A DNA stretch of 64,000 bases from Mycolicibacterium austroafricanum (GCF_902705885.1 NZ_CACSIP010000013.1:1-64000); one strand, 5' to 3'; shown: positions 45,122-54,177, numbered from the stretch's first letter. Translations and numbers: made by a program. Notes: generated from the sequence alone by a model not told the origin.

Positions 45122-45972
45122 CAGATCCTCCTCATGGCTGCTCGGAAGGACTCGTCTTTGAGGAACAGCGACGTGTTGTCGGCGCCCAGATGGGTCCACT
45201 TCAGGTTCAGGCCGCCATCGACCAACAGGGTCTGGCCGGTGATGTAGCTCGACAGGTCCGACAGCAGGAACAGAATGGCCCCGGCCTGCTCGTCGGGTGT
45301 GCCGCGACGACCCATGGCGATCGCGGTTCGGTCACGCTCAGGGTCCTCGTCTACGTAGGTGGCCGACGCCGCCGTCTCGGTGACGCCGGGAGCGACGGCG
45401 TTGACCCGGATGCCTTCCGTGGCCAACTCGACGGCCATGGTGCGCGTCATCGCGACGACCGCGGCCTTCGCCGTCCCGTAGGCGATATGGAACGGGGCGG
45501 TGTTCATGCCGCTGATGGAGGAGACCGACACGATCGACCCCGGGTTCCCCTGAGCGCGGACCTCGGTGGCGACTGCCTGGCTCATGAAGAACGCCGTCTC
45601 CAGGTTCGCGGTGAACAGGGCGCGCCAGTCGTCCCGGTTCACGCGGGTGGCGGGCATCCAGGTCGCGGGAGCGGCACCGCCCGCGATGTTCACCAGTCCG
45701 TGGAGATTTCCGTCGGTGCGCCGGACCTGATCGATGACCGTCGCGATGCCGTCGTCGGTGGATGCGTCAGCAGCGACGGGCACGACGGACAGCCCGCGCT
45801 GCGCCAGGGGAGCCACGTGCTGTTCGAGATTCTCCGTGGAGCGACTCACCGCCACGACCGTGGCGCCCGCCTCGGCGGCCAGCCGCGTCACCGTCGTTCC
45901 GATACCGCCACCACCTGCGCCGGAGACGACGACCACGCGGCCGCCGAGGTTGATTTCCAGGCCTGGCGACAT
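45121..45972 (-). CDS. SDR family oxidoreductase
   Basis: The protein has 283 residues. SGAGGGGIGTTVTRLAAEAG is an unusual Gly-rich nucleotide loop; NIAGG, the Ser in SVSSISGMN, YGTAK and VDGGLNLKW complete the SDR core. It is the first gene of the eleven-gene minus-strand cluster and probably oxidises the alcohol made by the Rieske enzyme to the ketone used by the Baeyer-Villiger enzyme (inference from order). Confidence 0.88.
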   Translation of the reverse strand: MSPGLEINLGGRVVVVSGAGGGGIGTTVTRLAAEAGATVVAVSRSTENLEQHVAPLAQRGLSVVPVAADASTDDGIATVIDQVRRTDGNLHGLVNIAGGAAPATWMPATRVNRDDWRALFTANLETAFFMSQAVATEVRAQGNPGSIVSVSSISGMNTAPFHIAYGTAKAAVVAMTRTMAVELATEGIRVNAVAPGVTETAASATYVDEDPERDRTAIAMGRRGTPDEQAGAILFLLSDLSSYITGQTLLVDGGLNLKWTHLGADNTSLFLKDESFRAAMRRI

Positions 45973-45977
45973 CTCAC

Positions 45978-46014
45978 TTGTCCGGACAAATAATGATACT
46001 CTGCATATTGCAGA
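45978..46014. promoter_or_regulatory. Two palindromes in the divergent promoter region
   Basis: TTGTCCGGACAA (45978-45989) is a perfect 12-bp palindrome, and TCTGCA-TAT-TGCAGA (46000-46014) is a perfect 6-3-6 inverted repeat. Both are within the 139-bp gap between the minus-strand catabolic cluster and the plus-strand propeller/GntR/CoA-ligase operon. The GntR/UTRA regulator encoded at 47692 is the natural candidate to bind one of them and control both directions. Confidence 0.6.
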
Positions 46015-46111
46015 ACACTATTCCGCAGGACTTATACGGCCGTCAAGGCCGATTCTGTCGCCGCGTGCGCGCTATTGTCTGGACTAGGGCAGCTTGCTAA
46101 CGTCCGAACGC

Positions 46112-47695
46112 ATGAACGCCAGGTACGTTGCGCAGGACCCGACCACGGCTGCGGGATGGCAGCTCCAGCGGGTCACTGCACCGAGCCGGCTGTTCGGCGC
46201 CAACGGCCTGCGCACGGGCCCCGATGGACGCATCTATGTCGCGCAGGTGACGGGCAGCCAGATCAGCGCTCTCGACCTGGAGACCGGGGTGGTGGACACC
46301 GTCAGCGCCAAGGGCGGGGACATCGTCGCGCCCGACGACGTCGCCTTCGGCGCCGACGGCACGCTGTACGCGACCGAGGTGATGGACGGCCGGGTCAGCG
46401 CGCGCGACCCCGCGGGTCGCACCCGGGTGCTGCGCGCCGACCTACCGTGCGCGAACGGCATCACCGTGCACCGGGGCCGCCTGTTCGTCGGAGAGTGCCG
46501 GGACGGCGGCCGGCTGATGGAACTCCCGCTCGACGGCGGCGAACCGCGGATCCTGCTCGACGACCTGGCCTCTCCCAATGCGATGGAGGTGGGCCCCGAC
46601 GGGTTGTTGTACTTCCCGCTGATGACGGCCAACGAGATCTGGCGAATCGATCCCGACGGTGGCGAGCCGCAGCGCGTCGCAGGCGACCTCGGGGTTCCCG
46701 ACGCCGTGAAGTTCGACTCCCACGGATACCTGGTGTCGACGCAGGTGGCCAGCGGGCAGGTGCTGCGCATCGATCCGCGCACCGGTGACCAGGCGCTGCT
46801 GGCCCAATTGAGCCCGGGGTTGGACAATCTCACGTTTGTCGGCGATCGGTTGTTCGCGTCCAACTTCACCGGTGAAATCACCGAGATCCTTCCCGGGCAG
46901 CACACACAAACGGTGCTGCCAGGTGGCCTGAACTGGCCGCTCGACCTCACCGTCGCCGACGACGGGCAGCTGTACGTCGCCGATGGCACGTACTTCTATG
47001 CCGTCACCCCCGAGGGCGCACTGCAGACCGTCGGCATGCTGTTCTCTCCGGGCTACCCCGGCTTCCTGCGCGGCGTCGCGGCGGTCGGCTCCGGTGAGTT
47101 CGTCGTGACCACCTCTGGCGGACAGGTCGCGCGATACCGGCCGGCGGCGGGCGAGACCGACTATCTGGCAACCGACTTCGATCAGCTCTACGGCGTCGCC
47201 GTCGACCGTGACGGCGCGATCGTGTTCGCCGAACTCGGTACCGGACGGGTCCTGAGTCTGCGCGGTGACGCCGTGGAGACGCTGACCTCCGGGCTGCGGC
47301 AGCCTGTCGGTGTGGCCTTCGATCTCGACGGCGCCCCACTGGTGGCCGAGTCCGGGGCGGGCCGGGTGGTGCGGTTGACCGGCGGCGGGGCGGAGACGGT
47401 GGCCGAAGGCCTGCAGCGGCCGCAGGGCATCCACGTCCACGACGGTCGGCTCTACATCGTGGACGCGGGCGCGAAGGAACTCGTCGAGATCGACCTGAAC
47501 ACGAACGATCGGAGCACCATCGCGAGGGGCCTGCCCGTCGGTCCCCCGCCCGGCGTCGAGCCCAAGCCACTCAAGGGGATGCCGCCGTTCTCCGGTCCAC
47601 AGGGTCCGTTCGCCGGGGTGACCAGCGGACCCGATGGCACGCTGTACATCTCGGCCGACGGTGACGGCAGTGTGCTGGCGGTGCGCCGAACATGA
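46112..47695 (+). CDS. SMP-30/NHL-type beta-propeller protein
   Basis: The protein has 527 residues from ATG 46112. Repeated blade motifs such as GPDGRIYVAQVTG, GADGTLYATEVMD, VADDGQLYVADGTY and TSGPDGTLYISADGDG indicate a gluconolactonase-like or NHL propeller with perhaps eight or more blades, possibly two fused propellers. There is no signal peptide. In a pathway that contains a Baeyer-Villiger enzyme, a lactonase role is attractive, but the Glu/Asn/Asp metal ligands cannot be assigned with certainty. Confidence 0.75.
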   Translation: MNARYVAQDPTTAAGWQLQRVTAPSRLFGANGLRTGPDGRIYVAQVTGSQISALDLETGVVDTVSAKGGDIVAPDDVAFGADGTLYATEVMDGRVSARDPAGRTRVLRADLPCANGITVHRGRLFVGECRDGGRLMELPLDGGEPRILLDDLASPNAMEVGPDGLLYFPLMTANEIWRIDPDGGEPQRVAGDLGVPDAVKFDSHGYLVSTQVASGQVLRIDPRTGDQALLAQLSPGLDNLTFVGDRLFASNFTGEITEILPGQHTQTVLPGGLNWPLDLTVADDGQLYVADGTYFYAVTPEGALQTVGMLFSPGYPGFLRGVAAVGSGEFVVTTSGGQVARYRPAAGETDYLATDFDQLYGVAVDRDGAIVFAELGTGRVLSLRGDAVETLTSGLRQPVGVAFDLDGAPLVAESGAGRVVRLTGGGAETVAEGLQRPQGIHVHDGRLYIVDAGAKELVEIDLNTNDRSTIARGLPVGPPPGVEPKPLKGMPPFSGPQGPFAGVTSGPDGTLYISADGDGSVLAVRRT

Positions 47696-48435
47696 CCACC
47701 ACGGCCGGCGAACACCGCTACCTGCAGGTGGCACGCGCGCTCCGCAAGGAGATCGTCGACGGGGTCTACCCGGTGGGCTCGCAGCTTCCCACCGAACACG
47801 AGCTCTGTGAACGGTTCTCGGTGAGCCGCTACACCATTCGCGAGGCGTTGCGCCGGCTGCGGGACGACCATCTGGTCTCGTCCCGTCCGCGGGCGGGCAC
47901 CCTGGTGGTCCCCCGCCCCAACACGAACTCCTACGAGCAGGACGTCATGTCGATCGACGACCTGCTCGCCTTCGCCCAGGGCGCCCGCTTCGCGATCGAC
48001 ACCAACGCCATGATCACCGTCGACCGCACGCTCTCGGAGCTCACCGGGCTGGCGGCGGGCACCGAATGGCTTGCGGTGAGCGGATACCGACGCGCCGATG
48101 AAGACTCGGCGCCGATCTGCCGGACCGAGTACTACATCAATCGCGGCTTCGCGGCGGTCGGCAGGCTGCTGCACCGCCACACCGGACCGATCTTCCCGCT
48201 CATCGAAGATCTGTTCGGCGTCAGCGTCGTCGAGGTCCACCAGGAGATCTCCGCAGTGATCCTCGACGCCGAGATCGCCGAGCACCTGCAGGTCGAGGCA
48301 GGCACCGCTGCGCTGCAGATGCAGCGTAGCTACACCACTTCCGACGGTCAGATCGCCCAGGTGACGGTCAACACGCATCCGGCGTCGAGGTTCAGGCACA
48401 CGATGACGATGCGCCGCGTGCGGGACGCACAATGA
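47692..48435 (+). CDS. GntR-family regulator, HutC/UTRA type
   Basis: The protein has 247 residues. The N-terminal winged helix is QLPTEHELCERFSVSRYTIR followed by EALRRLRDDHLVSSRPRAGT. The C-terminal UTRA effector domain (about 95-240) has ICRTEYYINRGFAAVGRLLH and AALQMQRSYTTSDGQIAQVT. Its ATG overlaps the propeller stop and its stop overlaps the first ATG of the CoA synthetase. It probably controls the two divergent operons in response to a pathway intermediate. Confidence 0.92.
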   Translation: MTTTAGEHRYLQVARALRKEIVDGVYPVGSQLPTEHELCERFSVSRYTIREALRRLRDDHLVSSRPRAGTLVVPRPNTNSYEQDVMSIDDLLAFAQGARFAIDTNAMITVDRTLSELTGLAAGTEWLAVSGYRRADEDSAPICRTEYYINRGFAAVGRLLHRHTGPIFPLIEDLFGVSVVEVHQEISAVILDAEIAEHLQVEAGTAALQMQRSYTTSDGQIAQVTVNTHPASRFRHTMTMRRVRDAQ

Positions 48436-48504
48436 AGCCGGAGCCGGGACGCACAATGAAGCCGGAGCCGGGACGCACAATGAGGCCGGGGCCGGGACGC
48501 ACAG
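48421..48504. repeat. 24-bp tandem repeat, about 3.5 copies, across a stop/start overlap
   Basis: Units beginning at 48421, 48445 and 48469, plus a partial fourth at 48493, share CGGGACGCACAATGA. Each full unit carries an in-frame ATG (48432, 48456, 48480), so the downstream CoA synthetase has three possible starts and an N-terminus of MKPEPGRT units. The first unit contains the GntR stop. Confidence 0.95.
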
Positions 48505-50015
48505 AGAGCCCCGGGAGCGCGACTTTGGCCGACGCGCTGCGTCACGCGGCACGTGCCACCCCCGACCGAGTTCTGTTGCGGGACGACGCTAACAGGGTGA
48601 CTTGTGCGCAACTGCTGGATCAGGCGACCGCGCTGGCGCACGCACTGCTCGCGCGGATGCCGGTCGGCAGCGTGGTGTCGTTCATGGTGCCGAACTGGCG
48701 CGAGGCCGCGGTCATCTACCTGGGAACCACGCTGGCGGGCATGGTCGTCAACCCGATCCTGCCGTCGTTACGTGACCACGAGCTTGCCTTCATCCTGTCC
48801 GACGCCGAGAGCCGGATGATCTTCATCCCGCACACCTTCGCCGGCCACGGCTACGCCGCGATGCTCGACCGGGTGGTCCGTGGGTTGCCGTCACCTCCGC
48901 AGGTCGTGGTGGTACGCGGCGACGCAGGGGAACACACCGCGTTCGAGGATCTGTTCGGCGAGTCGACCAGCGGGACGCTGCCGGCCCTGGACCCCGGCGC
49001 CACCCGCATGATCCTCTACACCTCCGGAACCACCGGCCGGCCGAAAGGCGTTCTGCACAGCCATGCCTCACTGAACGCGCTGATCACTCAGCTGGGTGAG
49101 CACTGGATGATCGCGCCCGGCGACACGTTTCTCGTGCCGTCTCCGATCGCCCACATCGGTGGATCGATCTACGCGTTCGAGTGCCCGCTGCTACTGGGCG
49201 CCGAGGCCGTTCTGATGCAACGCTGGGATCCCGACGCCGCTGTGGCGCTCATGCTGGAGCACCGATGCAGCCACATGGCCGGGGCGACAACGTTTCTCGA
49301 GGGGCTGCTGGCCGCTGCGCAGCGGGCCGACACCCGCCTTCCGGATCTCAAGGTGTTCATCTGTGGTGGCGCCTCGGTCCCGCCGTCGCTGATCCGCCGC
49401 GCCGCAGACTACTTCGAGCGTGCTTGCGTGACCCGGGTGTACGGCTCCACAGAGGTGCCGGTGACCACCGTCGGTTCCCTCGGTGACGTCGACAGCGCCG
49501 CCGACACCGACGGCCGTCCCGGCATCGCCGACATCAGGCTTGTCGACGGTGAGATCCGCGCCCGCGGACCCCAGATGCTCGCCGGCTATCTGCATCCGGA
49601 GGACAATCGCGACTCCTTCGACGACGCAGGCTATTTCCGCACCGGAGATCTCGGCCGCTTCACCGACGACGGCTGCCTGGTGGTGACCGGCCGCGCCAAG
49701 GACATCATCATTCGCAACGGCGAGAACATCTCTCCCAAAGAGGTCGAGGACATTCTGATCACGCATCCACAGATCACCGAGATCGCGATCGTCGGCGTCC
49801 CCGACACCCGCACCGGTGAGCGGGCCTGCGCGGCCCTCGTTCCCACCACCCCACCCGGGCCCGACGTCTCAGAGCTGCGGAAGTTCCTGGCCGATCGCGG
49901 GGTCGCGAAGTTCAAGGCGCCCGAGGACGTGGTGCTGTTCGAGGCGCTACCGAAAAACGCTGCGGGCAAGGTCCTCAAACACACGATCAAGGCGAAGCTC
50001 ATGGAAGGTGCTTGA
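48432..50015 (+). CDS. AMP-dependent acyl-CoA synthetase with repeat-expanded N-terminus
   Basis: The protein has 527 residues. The adenylate-forming motifs are present: YTSGTTGRPKGVLHSH (P-loop), YGSTEVPVTT, YFRTGDLGRFTDDGCLVVTG and the C-terminal catalytic Lys in LPKNAAGKVLKHTIKAK. It activates a carboxylic acid to its CoA thioester. The first 24 residues are three 8-residue repeats made by the 24-bp DNA repeat; the usual family start is at about ATLADALRHAARATPDRV. Confidence 0.92.
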   Translation: MKPEPGRTMKPEPGRTMRPGPGRTESPGSATLADALRHAARATPDRVLLRDDANRVTCAQLLDQATALAHALLARMPVGSVVSFMVPNWREAAVIYLGTTLAGMVVNPILPSLRDHELAFILSDAESRMIFIPHTFAGHGYAAMLDRVVRGLPSPPQVVVVRGDAGEHTAFEDLFGESTSGTLPALDPGATRMILYTSGTTGRPKGVLHSHASLNALITQLGEHWMIAPGDTFLVPSPIAHIGGSIYAFECPLLLGAEAVLMQRWDPDAAVALMLEHRCSHMAGATTFLEGLLAAAQRADTRLPDLKVFICGGASVPPSLIRRAADYFERACVTRVYGSTEVPVTTVGSLGDVDSAADTDGRPGIADIRLVDGEIRARGPQMLAGYLHPEDNRDSFDDAGYFRTGDLGRFTDDGCLVVTGRAKDIIIRNGENISPKEVEDILITHPQITEIAIVGVPDTRTGERACAALVPTTPPGPDVSELRKFLADRGVAKFKAPEDVVLFEALPKNAAGKVLKHTIKAKLMEGA

Positions 50016-50016
50016 C

Positions 50017-50802
50017 ATGCAGGTGGCGATTGTCACGGGTGCCAGCAGCGGCATCGGGTTCGGCTGCGCGACCATGCTTGCCGAGCAGGGCATGGCGGTG
50101 TTGGGCACCGGCCGCGATCCCGACCGGCTCGCAGAGCTCGAGCGAGCCGTCGGCGATCCCGATCGGATCGCGACGCTGGCGGTGGATCTCACCGCGGACG
50201 ACGGGCCACAGCAGATCGTCGCTGCGGCCCTCGATCGGTGGGGGCGCATCGACTTCCTGATCAACAATGCCGGTGTGGGCAGCCCGAAACCGCTGCACGA
50301 GACCGACGACGAGTCGCTGGACTATTTCCTGGGTCTCATGCTGCGCGCACCGTTCCGGCTGGCACGCGACGTCGTCGTCCACATGGAGCCGGGGTCGGCG
50401 ATCATCAACGTGACGTCGACGTTCGCGGTGGTCGGCGGCCTGCGAGGCGGCGCCTACTCGGCCGCCAAGGGTGGCCTGACGTCGCTGACCACCCACATCG
50501 CCTGCCAGTACGGCGCGCAGGGAATCCGGTGCAACGCAGTCGCTCCCGGTGTGACCCTCACGCCAATGGTGGCCACCCGCCTCGAGGATGAGCGCTTCCG
50601 CAAGATCAACACCGAGATGACGCCGCATCAACGGCTGGGCAAGATCGAGGACATCGCATCCACGGTGGCGTTCCTGTGCTCTGAGGGTGGCAGCTTCATC
50701 AACGGGCAGACCATCGTCGTCGACGGCGGGTGGAGTTCGACTAAGTACCTGTCCGATTTTGCGCTGAACGCCGAATGGATCCCGCGTGGGTCTTCATCAT
50801 GA
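50017..50802 (+). CDS. SDR family oxidoreductase
   Basis: The protein has 261 residues. TGASSGIGFGCATMLAEQGM, NNAGVG, the Ser in NVTSTFAVVGG, YSAAK and VVDGGWSSTKY are normal SDR features. It starts one base after the synthetase stop and overlaps the next synthetase by 4 bp, so all three are co-translated. It probably handles a hydroxy- or keto-intermediate of the CoA-ester pathway. Confidence 0.9.
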   Translation: MQVAIVTGASSGIGFGCATMLAEQGMAVLGTGRDPDRLAELERAVGDPDRIATLAVDLTADDGPQQIVAAALDRWGRIDFLINNAGVGSPKPLHETDDESLDYFLGLMLRAPFRLARDVVVHMEPGSAIINVTSTFAVVGGLRGGAYSAAKGGLTSLTTHIACQYGAQGIRCNAVAPGVTLTPMVATRLEDERFRKINTEMTPHQRLGKIEDIASTVAFLCSEGGSFINGQTIVVDGGWSSTKYLSDFALNAEWIPRGSSS

Positions 50803-52280
50803 ACCTGTTCGCCCTGCTCGACCAGGCCGCAGCCCGGCACGGTGACCGGGGCGCGGTGTATCACGGCGAGCGCCAAGTGCATTCGTGGTCCTCTCTGCGG
50901 GAGCGGGCGCTGCGGCTGGCTGGTTCGTTTCGTGAGCTCGGGTACGGCGCACGGGTCGCGGTGGCCAGCGAAAACTGCCCGGAGATCGTCGAGTTGATGT
51001 TCGCGATCTGGGCGGCAGAGTGTGTCTTCGTGCCGATCAACTACAAGCTGCATCCCCGCGAGATGGAACAGATCGTCGCCGACTCGGGTGCCACCCGCAT
51101 CTTCGCCTCCTCCAAGATCGGCGCCCAGCTGGAGGCCGGGACTGCCGTTCCTGTCGAGACCATCGGCGGCGAGCGGTACCAAAGCCGCTGTGCCGCTGAG
51201 ATGCCGGACCCACCCCGGTTCACCGACCCCGGGACCCTGGCCTGGCTGTTCTACACCAGCGGCACCACAGGACGCTCCAAGGGCGCGATGCTGTCGCACC
51301 GCAACCTGATGGCGATGACGGTGTCACACCTCGCCGACTTCGATGCACCGGACCAGAACTGCAGCCTGATCCACGGCGCCCCGATGTCACACGGATCGGG
51401 ACTGTATGTGCCGCCCTATGTGTTACGCGGTGCCCGGCAGGTGGTGCCGGCGTCGGGGGTGTTCGAGCCGACGGAATTCCTCGACCTGTGCGAACAGCAC
51501 CCCGGGTGCAGCGCCTTTCTGGCACCGACGATGGTGGCCCGGCTGGTTCAGACCGGGCGTGCCAAACCCCGCAATCTGCAGACGATCGTGTACGGGGGCG
51601 GACCGATGTACGTCGAGAGCCTGAAGAAGGCGATGGCGGCGTTCGGTCCGATCTTCGTCCAGCTCTACGGGCAGGGCGAGGTACCGATGACCATCACCGG
51701 TCTGCGCCGGGCCGACCATGTCGCCGCTGACGGATGGGCTTCCGACGCGGTGCTCGGCTCGGTCGGGTACGCGCGCTCCGGCGTCGACGTCGCGGTGCTC
51801 GGTCCCGACGGCGCGCCCGCCGGTATCGGGGAGATCGGCGAGATCGTCTGCCGCGGAGACGTGGTGATGTCCGGGTACTGGCACAACCCGGACGCCACCG
51901 ACGCGACATTGCAGGGCGGCTGGCTGCACACCGGCGACATGGGGTCCTTCGACGCCAACGGCTTCCTCACGCTGCGCGACCGGTCCAAGGACGTGGTGAT
52001 CAGCGGTGGCAGCAACATCTACCCGCGCGAGGTCGAGGAGGTACTGCTCGAGCACCCCGCGGTCGTGGAGGCCGGCGTGGTGGGCGCTCCCGATGAGGAG
52101 TGGGGCGAGGTCGTCGTCGCGTTCATCGTCGGCGAGGTCGCGGCGGCCGACCTGGACGCGCACCTGCTCGAACGCATCGCGAGGTTCAAGCGGCCCAAGC
52201 GCTACGAGTTCGTCGACGAGCTGCCGAAGAACAGCTACGGCAAGGTCCTCAAGCGGGAGTTGCGCGCCCGAGTTCAGTGA
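50799..52280 (+). CDS. AMP-dependent acyl-CoA synthetase
   Basis: The protein has 493 residues from the ATG overlapping the SDR stop. FYTSGTTGRSKGAMLSHRNL, YGQGEVPMTITG, LHTGDMGSFDANGFLTLRDR and PKNSYGKVLKRELRARV are the A- and C-domain motifs of fatty/aromatic acyl-CoA ligases (FadD-like). It is a second, distinct ligase in the same operon, suggesting that the pathway has two acid intermediates needing activation. Confidence 0.93.
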   Translation: MNLFALLDQAAARHGDRGAVYHGERQVHSWSSLRERALRLAGSFRELGYGARVAVASENCPEIVELMFAIWAAECVFVPINYKLHPREMEQIVADSGATRIFASSKIGAQLEAGTAVPVETIGGERYQSRCAAEMPDPPRFTDPGTLAWLFYTSGTTGRSKGAMLSHRNLMAMTVSHLADFDAPDQNCSLIHGAPMSHGSGLYVPPYVLRGARQVVPASGVFEPTEFLDLCEQHPGCSAFLAPTMVARLVQTGRAKPRNLQTIVYGGGPMYVESLKKAMAAFGPIFVQLYGQGEVPMTITGLRRADHVAADGWASDAVLGSVGYARSGVDVAVLGPDGAPAGIGEIGEIVCRGDVVMSGYWHNPDATDATLQGGWLHTGDMGSFDANGFLTLRDRSKDVVISGGSNIYPREVEEVLLEHPAVVEAGVVGAPDEEWGEVVVAFIVGEVAAADLDAHLLERIARFKRPKRYEFVDELPKNSYGKVLKRELRARVQ

Positions 52281-52305
52281 GGCGAATGGTCCGTAGGATG
52301 GCGCC

Positions 52306-52737
52306 ATGGGTGTCTTCGCCTCTGCGATCCCGCGGTTTCATCTGGCGGTGCCGGTCGACGATCTGGCCGCCGCCCGCCACTTCTACGGTGAAGTGCTCGG
52401 TCTCGAGCAAGGACGCAGCGACCAGACCTGGGTTGACTGGAACCTGCACGGGCACCAACTCGTCACCCATCTGGCGCCCGACCGGATGGCTGCGGTCCAC
52501 AACCCCGTCGACGGACACGACGTGCCGGTCCCCCACTTCGGATTGATCCTTTCCCAGACGGCTTTCCACGAGCTCAGCGACCGGCTGCGCACCGCGGGCG
52601 TCGATTTTGTCATCGAGCCGTACGTGCGATTCGCGGGTGAACCCGGCGAGCAGTGGACGATGTTTCTTCTCGACCCCGCCGGGAATGCTCTGGAGTTCAA
52701 AGCGTTCGCCGACGATTCACAGGTCTTCGCGACCTAG
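52306..52737 (+). CDS. VOC (glyoxalase/dioxygenase) superfamily protein
   Basis: The protein has 143 residues. RFHLAVPVDDLAAARHFYGE, VLGLEQGRSDQTWVDWNLHG, PHFGLIL and FLLDPAGNALEFKAF give the paired beta-alpha-beta-beta-beta modules with putative metal ligands His, His and Glu. Members isomerise or dioxygenate small substrates; the substrate is open. The stop overlaps the first copy of a duplicated ribosome-binding segment. Confidence 0.85.
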   Translation: MGVFASAIPRFHLAVPVDDLAAARHFYGEVLGLEQGRSDQTWVDWNLHGHQLVTHLAPDRMAAVHNPVDGHDVPVPHFGLILSQTAFHELSDRLRTAGVDFVIEPYVRFAGEPGEQWTMFLLDPAGNALEFKAFADDSQVFAT

Positions 52738-52767
52738 GAGGTACGACGATCTAGGAGGTACGACGAT
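52734..52767. repeat. 17-bp tandem duplication of a ribosome-binding segment
   Basis: CTAGGAGGTACGACGAT occurs twice in direct tandem (52734-52750 and 52751-52767). The first copy contains the TAG stop of the VOC gene and one AGGAGG; the second supplies the AGGAGG and the first two bases of the ATG of the next gene. Confidence 0.95.
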
Positions 52768-53431
52768 GCACGTGGTGATCGCCGGAGGGCACGGCAAGAT
52801 CGCGATGTCCCTGGAACGGTTGCTGTCCCAGCGCGGCGACACGGTGACGGGCTTCGTCCGCAACCCGGCGCACTCTTCGGACCTGGAGCGCGTCGGAGCA
52901 GACGCCGTCGTGGTGGACCTCGAGGAGGCGTCGGCCGACGACGTCGCCACCCATCTGCGTGGGGCCGATGCGGTGGTGTTCGCCGCCGGCGCCGGTCCGG
53001 GCAGCGGAGCGGCACGCAAAGAAACCGTGGACCGAAACGCGGCGATCCTGCTGGCCGACGCCGCCGAACAGGCAGGGGTTCGCCGCTACGTGATGATCTC
53101 GTCGATGGGAGCCGACGCGGACGCACCCGATGATGTCGGGGATCCCGTTTTTGTCACCTACCTGCGCGCGAAAGGCGCCGCCGACGACAACATCCGCAGC
53201 CGCGACACACTCGACGCCACCATTGTGCGTCCGGGTCTGCTCACCGACGACCCGGGGACCGGCCTGGTGACGATCGCTACTGAGACCGGTCGCGCCAGCA
53301 TCCCCCGCGAGGACGTGGCGGCCGTCCTGCTCGCGGTGCTCGACACCCCGGAGACCGCCGGTCAGACGTTCGAGGTCATCTCCGGTGACACCGCGATCGC
53401 CCAGGCGGTCAACGCGCCGACCCGCACTTGA
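52766..53431 (+). CDS. NAD(P)-binding (atypical SDR) protein
   Basis: The protein has 221 residues. MHVVIAGGHGKIAMSLERLL is a GGxGxxA-type loop, then VVVDLEEASADDVATHLRGA, YVMISSMGAD and TIVRPGLLTDDPGTG place it with YwnB/HSCARG-like atypical SDRs (BVR-B/NmrA relatives). Such proteins may sense or use NADPH and often lack the Tyr-x3-Lys catalytic pair; here a Tyr-Leu-Arg-Ala-Lys is seen. It is the last gene of the operon. Confidence 0.85.
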   Translation: MHVVIAGGHGKIAMSLERLLSQRGDTVTGFVRNPAHSSDLERVGADAVVVDLEEASADDVATHLRGADAVVFAAGAGPGSGAARKETVDRNAAILLADAAEQAGVRRYVMISSMGADADAPDDVGDPVFVTYLRAKGAADDNIRSRDTLDATIVRPGLLTDDPGTGLVTIATETGRASIPREDVAAVLLAVLDTPETAGQTFEVISGDTAIAQAVNAPTRT

Positions 53432-53446
53432 CGACGGATTCCGTCG
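53432..53446 (+). terminator. Short hairpin after the operon end
   Basis: CGACGG-ATT-CCGTCG is a perfect 6-bp stem directly after the stop of the NAD-binding protein gene. It is short and has no U-run, so it is only a candidate for termination. The remaining 216 bp to 53662 contain no gene I can support. Confidence 0.3.
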
Positions 53447-53662
53447 CACCTGAGCGCCTGAGCGCTACATGGTGGCCGCTGCCGGGGCCGCCTCCGACGG
53501 GAACCGGCAGCTAGCGCGGCAGAATCAGAGTTTTCTCAAGGTGCGGACAGACAACTGAATCCGCACTATCCTCACAAGCGGTTGAGTTCCCAGCCTGGGT
53601 ACGTCGGCGCCGTTGGCGTACCGCAACAGCTCTGATGCAACACAACCCGGGGGATGTGAGCG

Positions 53663-54172
53663 ATGACCGCACACGGTGACAACCTGATCTTCCGACCGGA
53701 CCCGGCATCAGCGGTCGGGACACAACGGTGCGGCGGGGCGACCTTCGCCGTTCGACAGCCATCGTCGACCAGGATCTGTGTGGCCGTCATGGGCGATGTC
53801 GACGCGGTCAACGGACGTGCCCTGGGCCGCTACGTCGAACGCCACACGAGAGGTTCCAGACAACTGGTTCTCGACCTGCGCGCCGTCGACTTCTTCGGGA
53901 CTGCCGGGTTCACCGCGCTTCATTTCACCAGCGTGCACTGCACCCGCAGCGATGTGGACTGGGTGATCGTCGGCAACCGCTCGGTGCGGCGTCTTCTCTC
54001 CGCATGCGATCCGAACGGCGAATTGCCACTGGTCGATGAGCTTTCGTCAGCTCTGCTGCGACTCGACCGCCTCGCGCAGTGCTGTCATCCCGTGGTCTGG
54101 ACCGGACGATCCGGGTGGCACACCGACAATGGGCCACGGGCTCCCGTCGACCATCCGTCGGTTGCCAGCTGA
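53663..54172 (+). CDS. STAS-domain protein (anti-sigma-factor antagonist-like)
   Basis: The protein has 169 residues. The STAS core runs from about 35 to 125: RICVAVMGDVDAVNGRALGR, LVLDLRAVDFFGTAGFTALH. The phosphorylatable position is in GTAG, where classic antagonists have Ser or Thr. It may control an anti-sigma factor encoded elsewhere; no kinase gene is adjacent. The C-terminal 40 residues are polar and lack a recognisable fold. Confidence 0.8.
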   Translation: MTAHGDNLIFRPDPASAVGTQRCGGATFAVRQPSSTRICVAVMGDVDAVNGRALGRYVERHTRGSRQLVLDLRAVDFFGTAGFTALHFTSVHCTRSDVDWVIVGNRSVRRLLSACDPNGELPLVDELSSALLRLDRLAQCCHPVVWTGRSGWHTDNGPRAPVDHPSVAS

Positions 54173-54177
54173 CCGTC

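Noticed and set aside
42899-45247. A 782-codon plus-strand open frame opposite the BVMO and Rieske genes
   Set aside because: High GC content keeps the antisense frame open. The translation is Val/Leu/Arg-rich without motifs, while both minus-strand enzymes have complete cofactor sites.
53580-53601. SigF-like promoter (GGTT ... GGGTA) before the STAS gene
   Set aside because: The spacer is only 13 bp, shorter than the usual 15-17, and the -35 lacks the extra T; kept out of the features.
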